A stretch of DNA of 64,000 bases from Calendula officinalis (taxonomy: Eukaryota > Streptophyta > Magnoliopsida > Asterales > Asteraceae). The stretch lies in assembly GCA_963853835.1 (NCBI GenBank), contig OY970827.1, forward strand, positions 77,827,234 through 77,891,233, read 5' to 3'. A program made the position numbers and the translations under genes. The first letter of the stretch is position 1. The number at the start of each line of letters is the position of its first letter. The notes under the pieces are model-generated. The model was not told where the DNA came from. It saw nothing but the letters and a program-made list of their open reading frames with translations, and made no database searches. Positions 54,021 through 64,000 of this stretch are shown piece after piece.

Positions 54021-55988
54021 TCAAGAATGTGCTACACTTCCATATATTGTGTCTGATATCTTTGTGGGTGGCCAATACCGAAACACAGATCTCCCAACTA
54101 TGTTTTCAACAGGAAGTGGGCCCCTGCACAATCCACAAATAAGAATTTGCCCAAGTAACAATTCGAATGGTCAAAATATATTTCAGTACCCTGAACTTAT
54201 CTGACTAGGTCATTTACTACCCTAAATTATTTTAAAGGTGTATCATGGTACCTTTAACTTGACAAAAATGATCAATTTAGTACTTTGACTAGTTAATTTG
54301 ATTACATTTTCTCTTACTTGCCTTACTTTCATTGGATCTTTTTACGAATTAAAAAATATACGTTCATCTAAGTATACTGATATTAGAAGCAAATCATGTC
54401 AGAAAAAAAAGACCAAATGGGTATCATATTAATAATAGTTGAGAGTAGTAGACATCTAGTAAGCCAATTAAAAGGTACTAAAATGCATTTTGGTCTAAAT
54501 CGTATCATTAATAATCTGAGGATTACCAGATGTGCGAGTCAAAACTGTTGTTACGGTTGTCTCCCATCACAAACACACAACCTTCTGGCACAATCTGATT
54601 AACAAAACAACAAAATTAAAGATTGAATCTTGGAATAAATCACATTAATTAAGAATTCATTTTAGCGAAAGAAGATACCGTAGGTGCCATATCATAATTT
54701 AACGGCTCTAAAATGAATTCTTCATCTTGAGCAACACCATTTACAAACAATTTACCTCCTCCAACCTATAATTATGATTAACATTTCAGACATTAAAAAA
54801 GGTTATTAAAAGAAAAAGGATATTATTAATATCTTACCTCAACACAATCTCCAGCTTTTGCTACAATTCTTTTTATAAATACATTCTCAGAACTGTAACC
54901 ATTTTCCTGCAGAATAATGGTCAATGGATCAAGAACAATGAGTCAAACTCAACAACAAAATAACCATAAGAATTTGTTTTACAGAAAATAGAATTCATAA
55001 CTAAAATCATACCTGAAGAATTGGAGGTACCTTGAATATTACAATATCTGAAACTTCTGGCTTCCGAAATATGTACGAAACCTAAATTAATAAAAACAAA
55101 AAAAACTCAAAATCTTGCCGATTATATGTAAGCCCTAAGTTATCTAAACCACCAATAGCTAAAGATGTTTCAACTTACCAATTATCATACACCTAAATGA
55201 GTCAAAATTGGCAATCTCAACCCTATTACCCCAAATGAAAACCTATATTCATAAGCTAAATTAGGTATGCAATGTGATATGAATCAGGATTATACCTTTT
55301 CGGCTAGAATACGATCACCAACATCAAGAGTAGGACTCATTGATGCTGAAGGAATTGACCTTGGTTCTGCCAATTGTGATCTGAATAATATGCTCACACT
55401 CAAAGCTGTAAAGGCAGCCTTAGCATCATCAGAGCATGAATTCAACAATTTTGAAAGCCAGTTGTTTCTCTCACAGATTGCAGCTTTTGTACCGACAACT
55501 TCACAAGTTTTCACACACGCACTAGCAGTCTGAGTGTTCTTCATCGTGCTAGTACCGCCTTTATCCACCACAGAACTGTTGATCTCGTTACAAGGAAGCC
55601 ACTTCGATCCTTGAAAAAACGGAAGAACTGAAGAAGCCTTCAACGGAGAAATTCCGAAAACTCCCGAGCTACTACCGGCGCTACCACCGGCAGCCGTTGA
55701 CCTCACCAACGAGATCAGTCCAACGACAATCGGAGAAGGTTTAGAATAACTCTCAACGCCTAGAAATTCACCAGCGATAGTCGCGTAAGCAGAAAACGAA
55801 CTTCGTGGAGCCGCCGTCTGCCTCGCTGCCGGACGGTAGCCGGGGACAGGATCCCGATCAGTCGACTTGAAAATACGAGGACGAGCAAAAACCTCGTGAA
55901 AAATACGGCATGTATTGGATTTTCCGGTTGCCGTGGCTAGGTTTTGTGCCACGTAACCGGAATAAGAAACGGTGAATCGGATCGCCAT
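54021..55988 (-). CDS. TPP: Thylakoidal processing peptidase (plastid type I signal peptidase), 6 exons
   Basis: Exons on the minus strand are 55988-55296, 55081-55013, 54906-54838, 54765-54679, 54594-54527 and 54123-54021. All introns are GT-AG and phases agree, giving 362 aa. The N-terminus (MAIRFTVSYSGYVAQNLA) and Ser/Ala-rich first 150 residues fit a plastid transit peptide, followed by a short hydrophobic anchor near 195. The S26 peptidase core has nucleophile Ser216 (IPSASMSPT), general-base Lys266 (VFIKRIVAKAGD), GDNRNNSFDSH, and exon 6 GPLPVENIVGRSVFRYWPP. The family removes thylakoid-transfer signals in the lumen. The sixth exon restores the Trp split between exons 5 and 6; without it exon 5 would seem to end at a stop. 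One residue is unusual, Ile where SHNW is the common form (SHIW). Length agrees with Arabidopsis TPP/Plsp members. Confidence 0.96.
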
Positions 55989-56445
55989 AAATGCAATTTT
56001 GATTAAGAAGATGAAGATCTGGAAAATTGCTTCTTCGGCGATTAACTGGTGTGATTGTAAGAGAAAGCTTACAAAACAAGAGATCCCATTGGAAATGAAG
56101 AAATCAGTGAAAGTGGGAAGGTAGGGTTGAATCGAAGGATTGAGTTAGACCAGAATTGAAGAATTTGAGGGTGAATTTGGGGGGAAATGTTGGAAATTAG
56201 AAACCCTAAATTTGAAATCAACCCGGAAATTATCTCCGGGAAACGACGGAGAGGAGTCAGGGATGTCGTGGCGAATGCGAGAGGAAAAAACTTGGAAAGC
56301 GAGAACAATGTGGTGTGAGAAGTACATTTTGTGAGGCGGCTTAATTTGTCCAAATTATTAATTAACCCCTCTTTTTCCACATAATTACAAATTTACAATA
56401 AACACCAAATTAGGTGTTTGACTATAATTTTAAGGTTGACTTTTA
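55989..56445. other. 5' flank and leader of the thylakoidal peptidase gene
   Basis: About 350 bp of moderately GC sequence next to the ATG is probably 5' UTR and promoter. Short upstream minus-strand frames (56079-56380) have no recognisable product. Upstream of 56340 it turns AT-rich. Confidence 0.5.
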
Positions 56446-56636
56446 GACTATACGTAATGGATGGTCACTGTTTTAGTGGTCACCCTTAACACATCAGCGC
56501 CACATCAGTCCGATCAAACACTTAAAAAATTCTGACCAAACCCACGTAACCAGACGACCAAACTATTCACATTTGAAAAAACCTCTCCCCTTTGAAAATC
56601 AGGCGACCCACAAGGTTCGTCTGGCCGACCCTTTCG

Positions 56637-56690
56637 AAGTAATATGTTCGTTTGTATTTTGAAACCACTGTTTTTATTGAATCACATGTG

Positions 56691-56697
<7 letters not shown>
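56637..56697. mobile_element. Fragment of an E3-type palindrome element
   Basis: Matches the stretch 61276-61335 of E3 (AGTAATATG.TCGTTTGTATTTTG, then TGTTTTTATT and AATCACATGTGTTTC). It ends abruptly at an (AT)n tract. Confidence 0.7.

Positions 56698-56746
<49 letters not shown>
56694..56746. repeat. (AT)n microsatellite, left of the Mutator-like MITE
   Basis: About 26 AT units directly abutting the MITE at 56747. Confidence 0.95.
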
Positions 56747-56749
<3 letters not shown>

Positions 56750-57131
56750 GGATCCTGTGAGAACTCAAAAAACGGTGAGGACTCGCGAGGACACCTCATA
56801 AAAATTTCAAAAAATTTCGAAAAATATATATATAACTCACTATGATAAATACTACATTTGACCAAAAAAAAAGATTGAAAAAAAAATTATGATCCACTTT
56901 TTTTTGCGGATCATAACAATGATCCATATTTTTTTTGTGGATCATTATTATGATCCATATTTTTTTTTTGGATCATTTTTGAATTATTTTTTTTTTGGAT
57001 CTTATACACTGCGATTTAGATATTTAAAAAAGAAATTTTTTTGAAAAAAGTTTGTTTTGGATCATTTTTAGTGTTTTTTTGGAGTCCTCGCAGTCCTCAC
57101 CGGGAAAAGAGTCCTCACCGGATCCGGACCC
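56747..57131. mobile_element. Mutator-like MITE (copy 2) in an (AT)n tract
   Basis: Close copy of 9445-9830, same orientation and almost the same length (385 versus 386 bp), with right end GAGTCCTCACCGGATCCGG then ACCC. AT repeats on both sides hide the target duplication. Confidence 0.88.
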
Positions 57132-57253
<122 letters not shown>

Positions 57254-57469
57254 TTAATAATTTAATAATATATATAATATAAAAATAATATTTTATATAT
57301 ATATTATTAAAATTGAAATTTAAAAAAAAAATGTCGCGGGTTCGGTCGCCCATTACGTGCATTTGGTCGCAGTTTGGTCGTGTGTTGGATCAAGAGAGAG
57401 AAAGCTGGTGTGATGCAGATGTGGCAGGGTGACCACTGAAACAGTGGTCACCCATCACGCATAATCTTA

Positions 57470-59511
57470 TCAATCAAATATTATAAATATTGTTCAATAT
57501 AATAATAAATTAAACAACAAATTTACTATATCAAATTCACCATGTTTATACTAGTAATTTTAAATAGGTTTTTTCAAAATTGTAACGGTAAACTATAAAA
57601 CTTACATGTTAATAGTAAACAAATAATTATACTCTTAAAAAATTGCAAATGTTTACCCATAAATGTTATTGGAAAAGTATTTGGGAATGTTAGCACAATT
57701 TGAATTGTTGGGGTCATAATGAAAATCTAAAAGATGGTGTGGGTTGAAATGAAAATAGTGGAGGCTAATTATGTCCGGAAGCGACCACGTAAGCGCATAC
57801 GAAATCAGCCTATATTGACTCCATTTTGGTACTCGGTATAGGATGTCCCATCTCTCCCAACATCTCCCCTTTGACATTTTACTACCTTTCCTTTTTTAAA
57901 TCTAAAATTTCAAAGAGATTTTATTTTTTACTAAAATTTTCTACTTATTTTATCAATTATTTAATTTAAGACGATTAATAAGATTTTTAATGTTTACATA
58001 TTATATATTGTTCCGTGCATAAGATCACTCCCAACGAGGGCGTCGGTTGCCTACCGACTGCATCACCAAGCCTCCAACCGATGACACGCTATGTCGGTTT
58101 GGAGGTGTCGGTTGTTTTTTGCGGAGAAGCGACGTGTGGAGATGAGTTTGAGGTAGGGTCCAAGGTAATTTAATAGGGTATTTGGTATTTTGTGTGTGTA
58201 CATATTTTATAATGGTGGATTCCAAAAAATTGAAGAGAATTGGTATTAATAAATGTGTATGTTAGTTGAACGTTATTTATTGGTATGCTGATGTGACGTT
58301 GATTTCTGAAGTTTCAGGGAAGTGGACTAAGAGTAATTTGATCCTAATTGAAAGCTAGATTTTTTAGTTACTAATTTGAGTTTGTTAAATTCTATGATTA
58401 CGATTGTTATTGATGGTAGATTATGTATTGTTTGTTGCATGTGAGTAATTTGATTCTAATTGAAAATTTTAATTGGTAATTACTAATTTGAATACTACAT
58501 AATTTTAATTTGACTTTCATTGTCAAACTGATTATAAAATTCAAAGATGGTTTAGTTTTGAACTTATTGTTGAATTGACAATTGCATGTTGCAAATGTTT
58601 CGAATGCAATTGATTTATTTTATAATCATGGGCTGGCAATTTGCAGGAAGTTAAGGTACTTTTTAATCACCAACATAAGTTTTACGACATTAACATGGTA
58701 AAATTTTACACTCATTTCACCCGTTTCAATTATCGTTTTTTCATCTGCCGCATTGTCTTGGGCAAAAGTTTAGGGTTTTGAAATTGAAGAAGAAACGAAG
58801 TGGTGCGACTTCTTTAAACTAACGCCCTATTATTCAATCACGTTTTCTTCTTCGTCTTTTTTTTCACTCATCTTTGCCCATCAACTGTTTGTTGAATTAA
58901 AAGAAAACAGATTGTTTTTGGTTTCGAATGTAGTTTGTTTTTAGTGAACTGCTGAATAAATTCTGGCTGTGATTCAAATCTTCTCATTTAGGAAATATAT
59001 CTCTCCATATACAGATTTGGCATCTTCATTGAGATTGTAATTTTAGATATTAAGTTTGATGTTTTGGCATTTTGAACCTTATTATGCCATTGAATTCTAA
59101 TGATCACAACATGTGATTCTTATTAAATGTTCGAAATTGCAACTTACATATCTATGTTTAGGATGAAAAGTGAAAACCATGATAAACAAGGATCAAAGGA
59201 GTCTTTAAGTTTTCAATCCTAATTGTTATAGTGATTGATTTACTAATTGTGTTTTTTTTTTTTTTTAATTTGCTTTCTTTTTATCATTTAAAGTAGAACA
59301 GTTCTCAATTTGAATTGAAAAACAAATTCTTAAAAAGTGATAAACATTCTCTTTTCTGATGATCAATCCCCATTTTGTTGCTACCTAACTACGTATTAAT
59401 ATTGTTCAATGCATTACCAGATTTTCCAACCCACTGTATTGAACCTTGAAATTTTTTGACGTAAATTTTTTTTGATTTATAACGCTTTTTGTAAACTTGG
59501 TATATGAATTA
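57470..59511. other. Intergenic DNA, no gene supported
   Basis: 58025-58230 is GC-richer with repeated 'gtcggtt' motifs and resembles 31180-31340, probably a decayed MITE. The rest is AT-rich with poly-T runs. No recognisable frames. Confidence 0.4.
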
Positions 59512-61535
59512 TTGTGGTTTGTTCTAGGTAGTCTAAAAATTTATAAAGTTCCAGGGGACAATTATTAGCCCTTAAAACAGGAAAAAGTCAAAGGTCAAGA
59601 TCAACACTCAAACCACTACCACCACTACCATCACATGTGATTCAATACATCAATACCCCACCACCACCGCTAGGACGGGCGGCGATCGGCGGTGGTCGGT
59701 GGCGGCGGCGGACGGAGTTGGCGGCCGGCGGTGGTGGTTGTGTATTTAATTTTTAGTGAATCACATGTGTTTCGTGACTTGAAACACATGTGATTTGAGT
59801 AATATGCTCGTCTGTATTTTGGAACCTCTGTTTTTAGTGAATCACATGTGTTTCACCTTTTTGAAACACATGTGATTTGTAGTTCGTATGCTCCTATGTT
59901 TTTAGAAAGGGTGCTACTAAAAGCACATCAAATTTTTTTTAGTCAACTACATAGGGAATGTAAAACAAAGATAATTATTACAATAATTTCATTCTTTTTC
60001 GCCATGTGTAGAATCTTTTTTTATTTTTCATAAATAATGTTTTTAATACAATTTATATACTCACTCAATCCCACAAAAAAATATCATTTCTTCCTAAATT
60101 TTTATCCGACAATAGAAAATCTCATTTCTTTCGCATTTTTGTCACATAAAAGTTTGTATTTTTTAAATTTGATGTGTTCACTTAATAAAATAATATTTAT
60201 TATCAAATATCACACCAATAAATATCTTCTAAAAACACTTCATCCCTTCAAACGAACCTTATATTTTGTTTGGTATCATAGATATCGTCATAATTTAAAA
60301 TATCTTACAATCTCCCGAAGATTTAAAAAAATGGGCGCAAAACCAGGCCCCTTAGGGGTGTTCATTGAACACTTCAATCCGGAAAACCAACCGATCCAAA
60401 TGACACTGGATGAAATGGGTTTGACTTATTTGGGTTTGGTTCGGATTTTCAGGTGTGCCAAAATAGTATACGGTTCAAAACTTCTTATTCGGTTTCTAGT
60501 TTTCTACCCGAATAACCGAATAATAGCAAATGACTTAATCTATTTATATAAATTTTGCTTTCGTAACATAGAAACCTTCAATCGAATTTTTTTGGAATGA
60601 TATGATAATTGAAAAAGTTAACCTTTTAGCAACAATATAATTAATTAGAATTGTAACGACGGAAACTCATCTATTAAAAATGATTTTATAATTAAATTGT
60701 ATATCATTATTGTTTTTGTTTAAAAATTATGTTAGAGAACAAAAAAGATGAGATGATGCGCATACAGTAATTAGCTTGCATGTGGTAGAAAAAATCAATT
60801 AAATTAATGTATATAGTTAGTTATTTAAATTTAACTAACCAAATTACAAAGAAAACTAAAAAACAAATAAAACAAAAGAAAAGAAAAAAAAAAATCGCGT
60901 AAACTTTCGTGACACGGAAAAAGTGTATCGTTATTATTTTCTCATCAATCATTTATTTAACCTTTTTTGTATTATGTATTTTATAAAAATAATTTTTATA
61001 TATTCAGTCTCTTAAAATGGTAAAATAAATATTATTAAATAAACATATAAAATGCAACAAAAATATGATAAAACTTGTTTTGTCTATACTTGGTTGCATA
61101 AATTTAACTATTAAAACATTAAAAAGAATTAAAAAAAAAGTCAAATCCAACTTCTTGGGATTACAAATTTTATAATGATTAAAATCTACTAGGAGTGCAT
61201 TCAGACACACCCTTTTAGAAACCCATGTTTTTAGTGAATCACATGTGTTTCGTGACTTGAAACACATGTGATTCGAAGTAATATGCTCGTTTGTATTTTG
61301 AAACCCCTGTTTTTATTAAATCACATGTGTTTCAATATATCAATACTACCACCACCCCCACCACCACCCCCACCACTGTCAGCCACCACCACCGGCGGCG
61401 TCGGCGGACAACAGTGGTCGGCGGTGGCCGGAGGTGTCAGTGGCTAAGGGATTTGATCTTGATCATTTTGATCCAATAGCTAAGATTCATCCCTTGGAAT
61501 TTTATAAAAAACATAGACTACCTAGAACAAAACAC
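59512..61535. mobile_element. Palindrome-rich TIR element, copy E3, 2.0 kb, with nested insertions
   Basis: The left end GTTCTAGGTAGTCTAaaaat and right end atAGACTACCTAGAAC are inverted repeats. The flanks carry ATGAATTA at 59504-59511 and 61536-61543. GC-rich CCACC/GGCGG blocks lie just inside each end (about 59640-59740 and 61345-61445). CACATGTG palindromes here are mostly of the AATCACATGTGATT and AATCACATGTGTTTC types, fewer than in E1/E2. The middle (about 59930-61200) is foreign: a Stowaway-like remnant at 60057-60310 and a 'ggggtgttcattgaac' hAT-like stretch near 60350. The frame 60037-60600 crosses these remnants and is not a real gene. Confidence 0.82.
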
Positions 61536-61543
61536 ATGAATTA

Positions 61544-62169
61544 AACTTGTTAAGTGTAAAGTTAAGCTATTTATTTTGTACGTTGATATATCTTAATAAC
61601 CACATTTAGCTTTCCGGTAATTATTAAAAGTAAAGGTGATAATTCATGAATTTTAGGAATTATCACAATTTTTTATGCATTTTAAAACAGTCTTTAGAGA
61701 TGTCGTAACGAAACCCTTAATAAAAAGATACAATTTACCGCATTTTAAACGATATTTTTTTAGGTTATACGGATCCATATTCAAAGTTAATGGTTTCATT
61801 TAAATTCAAAAAGAGGGATAAACTTATTATCAAAAGCTTACTAGCATATTAATTTGAGTTTATAGGTTTATTTATACAAGTTAAAAGCGTAAACTTATAA
61901 GTTCACAAGCTGTAAAAATTGAAATTATGATTTCTTTTAATTCTTAACTTGTATAAAATCTTTTTTTTTTCTTTCATTTTTTTCATTTTTGAAGAGCAAC
62001 GAATTTCACCAAGGAATGTCACGTATTTCGCTAAATCCATCTGTTGACAACTGATGATGAAATTCATATTCTTCAGCTTATAACATGACATGTCAAATCT
62101 ATAAACTAGATCTACAACATGAGATGCTCTAAAAGCTACTCACCAAAGTTACCCTATTATTGCTTATTA
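61544..62169. other. Intergenic DNA, nothing recognised
   Basis: AT-rich sequence without coding signal or element boundaries. Confidence 0.4.
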
Positions 62170-62482
62170 CTTCCTCCGATTCAAAATAAGTGATACACTT
62201 GGGGTTTCACGGTTTTTGAGGTAAAAGATTATAATGATGGTTAAATTAGATTAATTGGATGGTTAGTGGGGAATGTATCCCACACCTTTTGAATAAAGTA
62301 AAGTTAATGATGTTTAAAAGTAAAAAGTAAGGGTAAATGAGTCATTTCACTTTGTTAAAGTAGATAGTTAGTGGATGTGAGTCCCATTTTTTTTGCCAAA
62401 TAAAGAAACTTTTCAAAGTGTATCACTTATTTTGAATCACCCAAAAAAGAAAAGTATATCACTTATTTTGAATCGGAGGAAG
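62170..62482. mobile_element. Stowaway-type MITE
   Basis: TA|CTTCCTCCGATTCAAAATAA at left and TTATTTTGAATCGGAGGAAG|TA at right, nearly perfect inverted repeats. Length is 313 bp, as in the copy at 12446. Confidence 0.92.
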
Positions 62483-64000
62483 TATATTGCTGGACTTTTT
62501 TTTTGTATATAGTCCAAAGTATTAAAATTTTAGTAGAGTACTCATGTAAAGTCACGGCATTCAATAGTATCTTAACGTGTTTTGATTTTTTGGTAGTTTT
62601 CAGAGCCGACCGATAATGGCCGGCATCTAGTAATGATGTAAAAGAGAGAGGGGGATGGAGAGAAAGAGATAGTTATCTAGGGGTGTTCATTTTCGGATAT
62701 CTGGATATCCGAGTTTTTAGATAGTGGATTTCGCTATCCAAATTGGCTGTATCTGAAATTTCAGACATCTGAATTTCGGATATCCAAAATTTCAGGTATG
62801 CATATCGGATAATCCAAAATATTCGAAGCAATATCTTTAATGTGATATTTAGCTAAAAAAAGCAAAAAATATATGAAAAGTGTGATAAAGAAGAAGTGTG
62901 GCATATGAAAAGTGTGGCATAAAGAAGAAGGAATCATAATATACAATATAGAAACATGGAAGCGAGTAGTTACAATTTATAAAAGTAAACATTAGTTGTC
63001 AGAAGTTAAAAAAAACGTTGAGTTGGAACCAAAATTAGAGAAAAATAGAAATAAACAAGCACGAACTGATATTTAATCATGCCTATGATCAACATGTGAT
63101 ATGAATATGTTTCCTTTTGTTTCTTGTATTTACTATTAATTATTAATAGTTGTATTATTTAAATTAAAATAATAATTTTGGATATCAATATTCGGAAATT
63201 TGAAAAAAAAATACTATTTGTAGCCGAAACTTCGGATCGGATTTCAAATCGAATAATGAATTTTTTAAAGTCAAAATGCATTTTAGTACACTTAACTTGT
63301 CTGACTATATATTCTACTATCATTAACTATTAATGTGAATCATGGTATCCTTAACTTGACAAATTTATAGATTTAGTATAGTGACTCACTAATTTTATCG
63401 TGCTTTATTAATTGACTAATTTATTTATTTTTAAGTCTAAATGATTTTGAAACAGGCAAGAAATTATGAAAAGTTGGATTAATATTGCATATTTTTGTTG
63501 GAAAACATTTTTTGGAATTTTTGGATTTGTTAGCATGTTTGTTTTTTACTTCCGTTCAAAAAATATGTTTGTTTTTTACTTTTAGGCTTTTTTTTTTAAC
63601 TTTTCATGTACCTTTACATTATTAAATTGGCGTAAATACCGCATAATATTACAATTTGGTTCAATAAGTCGTTTCAATCGGTCCGACCAATTCGACAGTC
63701 TTTAAAGCATCGGCAAGTCCAATTTAAAACTCAAATTTTAAAACATTAATAAACATATACAAATTAAACTTTTAATTAGTGGTTAAACACTTAAACCATA
63801 CATATAAATACTCGAGTTTAAAGTGGAGGGCGTTGTTGCCGCTAGGCGATCGGTGGAAGTTTGGTGTTGGTTGCCGGTTAGTAAGTGGAGGAGTATCTTA
63901 TGTGCTGCATAATTAAAATTTATGGAAAAAGCTTAATGGCTTAACTAAACAAACATTTGATTTTATTGAATTGAATTGAAAAGATATTTATTGACTAAAA
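62483..64000. other. Intergenic DNA with decayed repeats
   Basis: Near 62680 'ctaggggtgttcattttcgg' followed by GGATATCCGA motifs looks like one end of a hAT MITE related to 6886-7364; its other end is unclear. 63275-63400 resembles 54185-54300 (both with 'aatcatggta(c/t)c' and 'ttaacttgac'), a shared unnamed repeat. No genes are seen. Confidence 0.45.

Noticed and set aside
53923..54204. Plus-strand frame 93 codons long
   Set aside because: It is the antisense shadow of peptidase exon 6 plus a poly-A tract.
54527..54594. Thylakoidal peptidase truncated by a premature stop
   Set aside because: The apparent stop lies past a usable GT donor; exon 6 at 54021-54123 completes the protein in phase.
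60037..60600. 187-codon open frame
   Set aside because: It runs through a Stowaway-like remnant and a hAT-like terminus inside E3, with AT-driven composition and no recognisable domain.

Overview
This is nuclear DNA from a dicot plant. The intergenic sequence is AT-rich, genes carry GT-AG introns, and plant-specific families are present: an RPW8-type helper NLR, an organellar single-stranded-DNA-binding protein with a PDF motif, a plastid thylakoidal processing peptidase, and R2R3-MYB and WRKY remnants. The repeats are also plant-like: Stowaway, Tourist, hAT and Mutator-like MITEs, Helitrons, a Copia element primed by initiator-Met tRNA, and a tRNA-derived SINE. A member of the Asteraceae is plausible, but that is a guess.

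Three host genes look intact. An OSB-type organellar ssDNA-binding protein lies on + in 4 exons (15982-17578, 278 aa). An ADR1-type helper NLR lies on + in 5 exons (32148-35004, 831 aa). A thylakoidal processing peptidase, a signal peptidase I relative, lies on - in 6 exons (54021-55988, 362 aa). All three could be assembled with exact splice phases and intact key motifs. Two host-gene relics are broken: a WRKY C-terminal fragment (about 1340-1567), shifted by a short tandem duplication, and an S22-type R2R3-MYB (4188-4767) that has lost most of repeat R3 and its reading frame.

Layout. 0-4.8 kb: WRKY relic, a Stowaway, palindrome-rich TIR element E1, then the MYB relic. 4.8-15.3 kb: MITEs, a Mutator-like MITE with a 10-bp target duplication, a GC-rich minisatellite, a head-to-head pair of about 425-bp Helitrons, a LINE fragment split by a Stowaway, and element E2, an inverted relative of E1. 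15.6-17.6 kb: OSB gene with a Stowaway just upstream. 17.6-31.8 kb: MITEs, a SINE nested in a long-TIR element, and a 3-kb Helitron. 32-35 kb: ADR1. 36-40.5 kb: repeats. 40.6-47.6 kb: an intact Copia element (two 432-bp LTRs, 1488-codon gag-pol, GGTAT target duplication) inside an older long-TIR element. 48.8-51.9 kb: a second 3-kb Helitron related to the small pair. 54-56 kb: thylakoidal peptidase. 56.4-61.5 kb: nested MITEs, microsatellites and element E3. The remainder is unassigned AT-rich DNA.

The host genes have no evident common pathway; plant genes are not in operons. The notable biology is in the mobile DNA. One TIR family is packed with CACATGTG-centred palindromes whose flanks vary symmetrically. 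One Helitron family carries an antisense tRNA-like module at a fixed place near its 5' end. Several nested insertions fix the relative order of events. All repeat assignments come from reading termini, target duplications and motifs by eye; no database search was possible.
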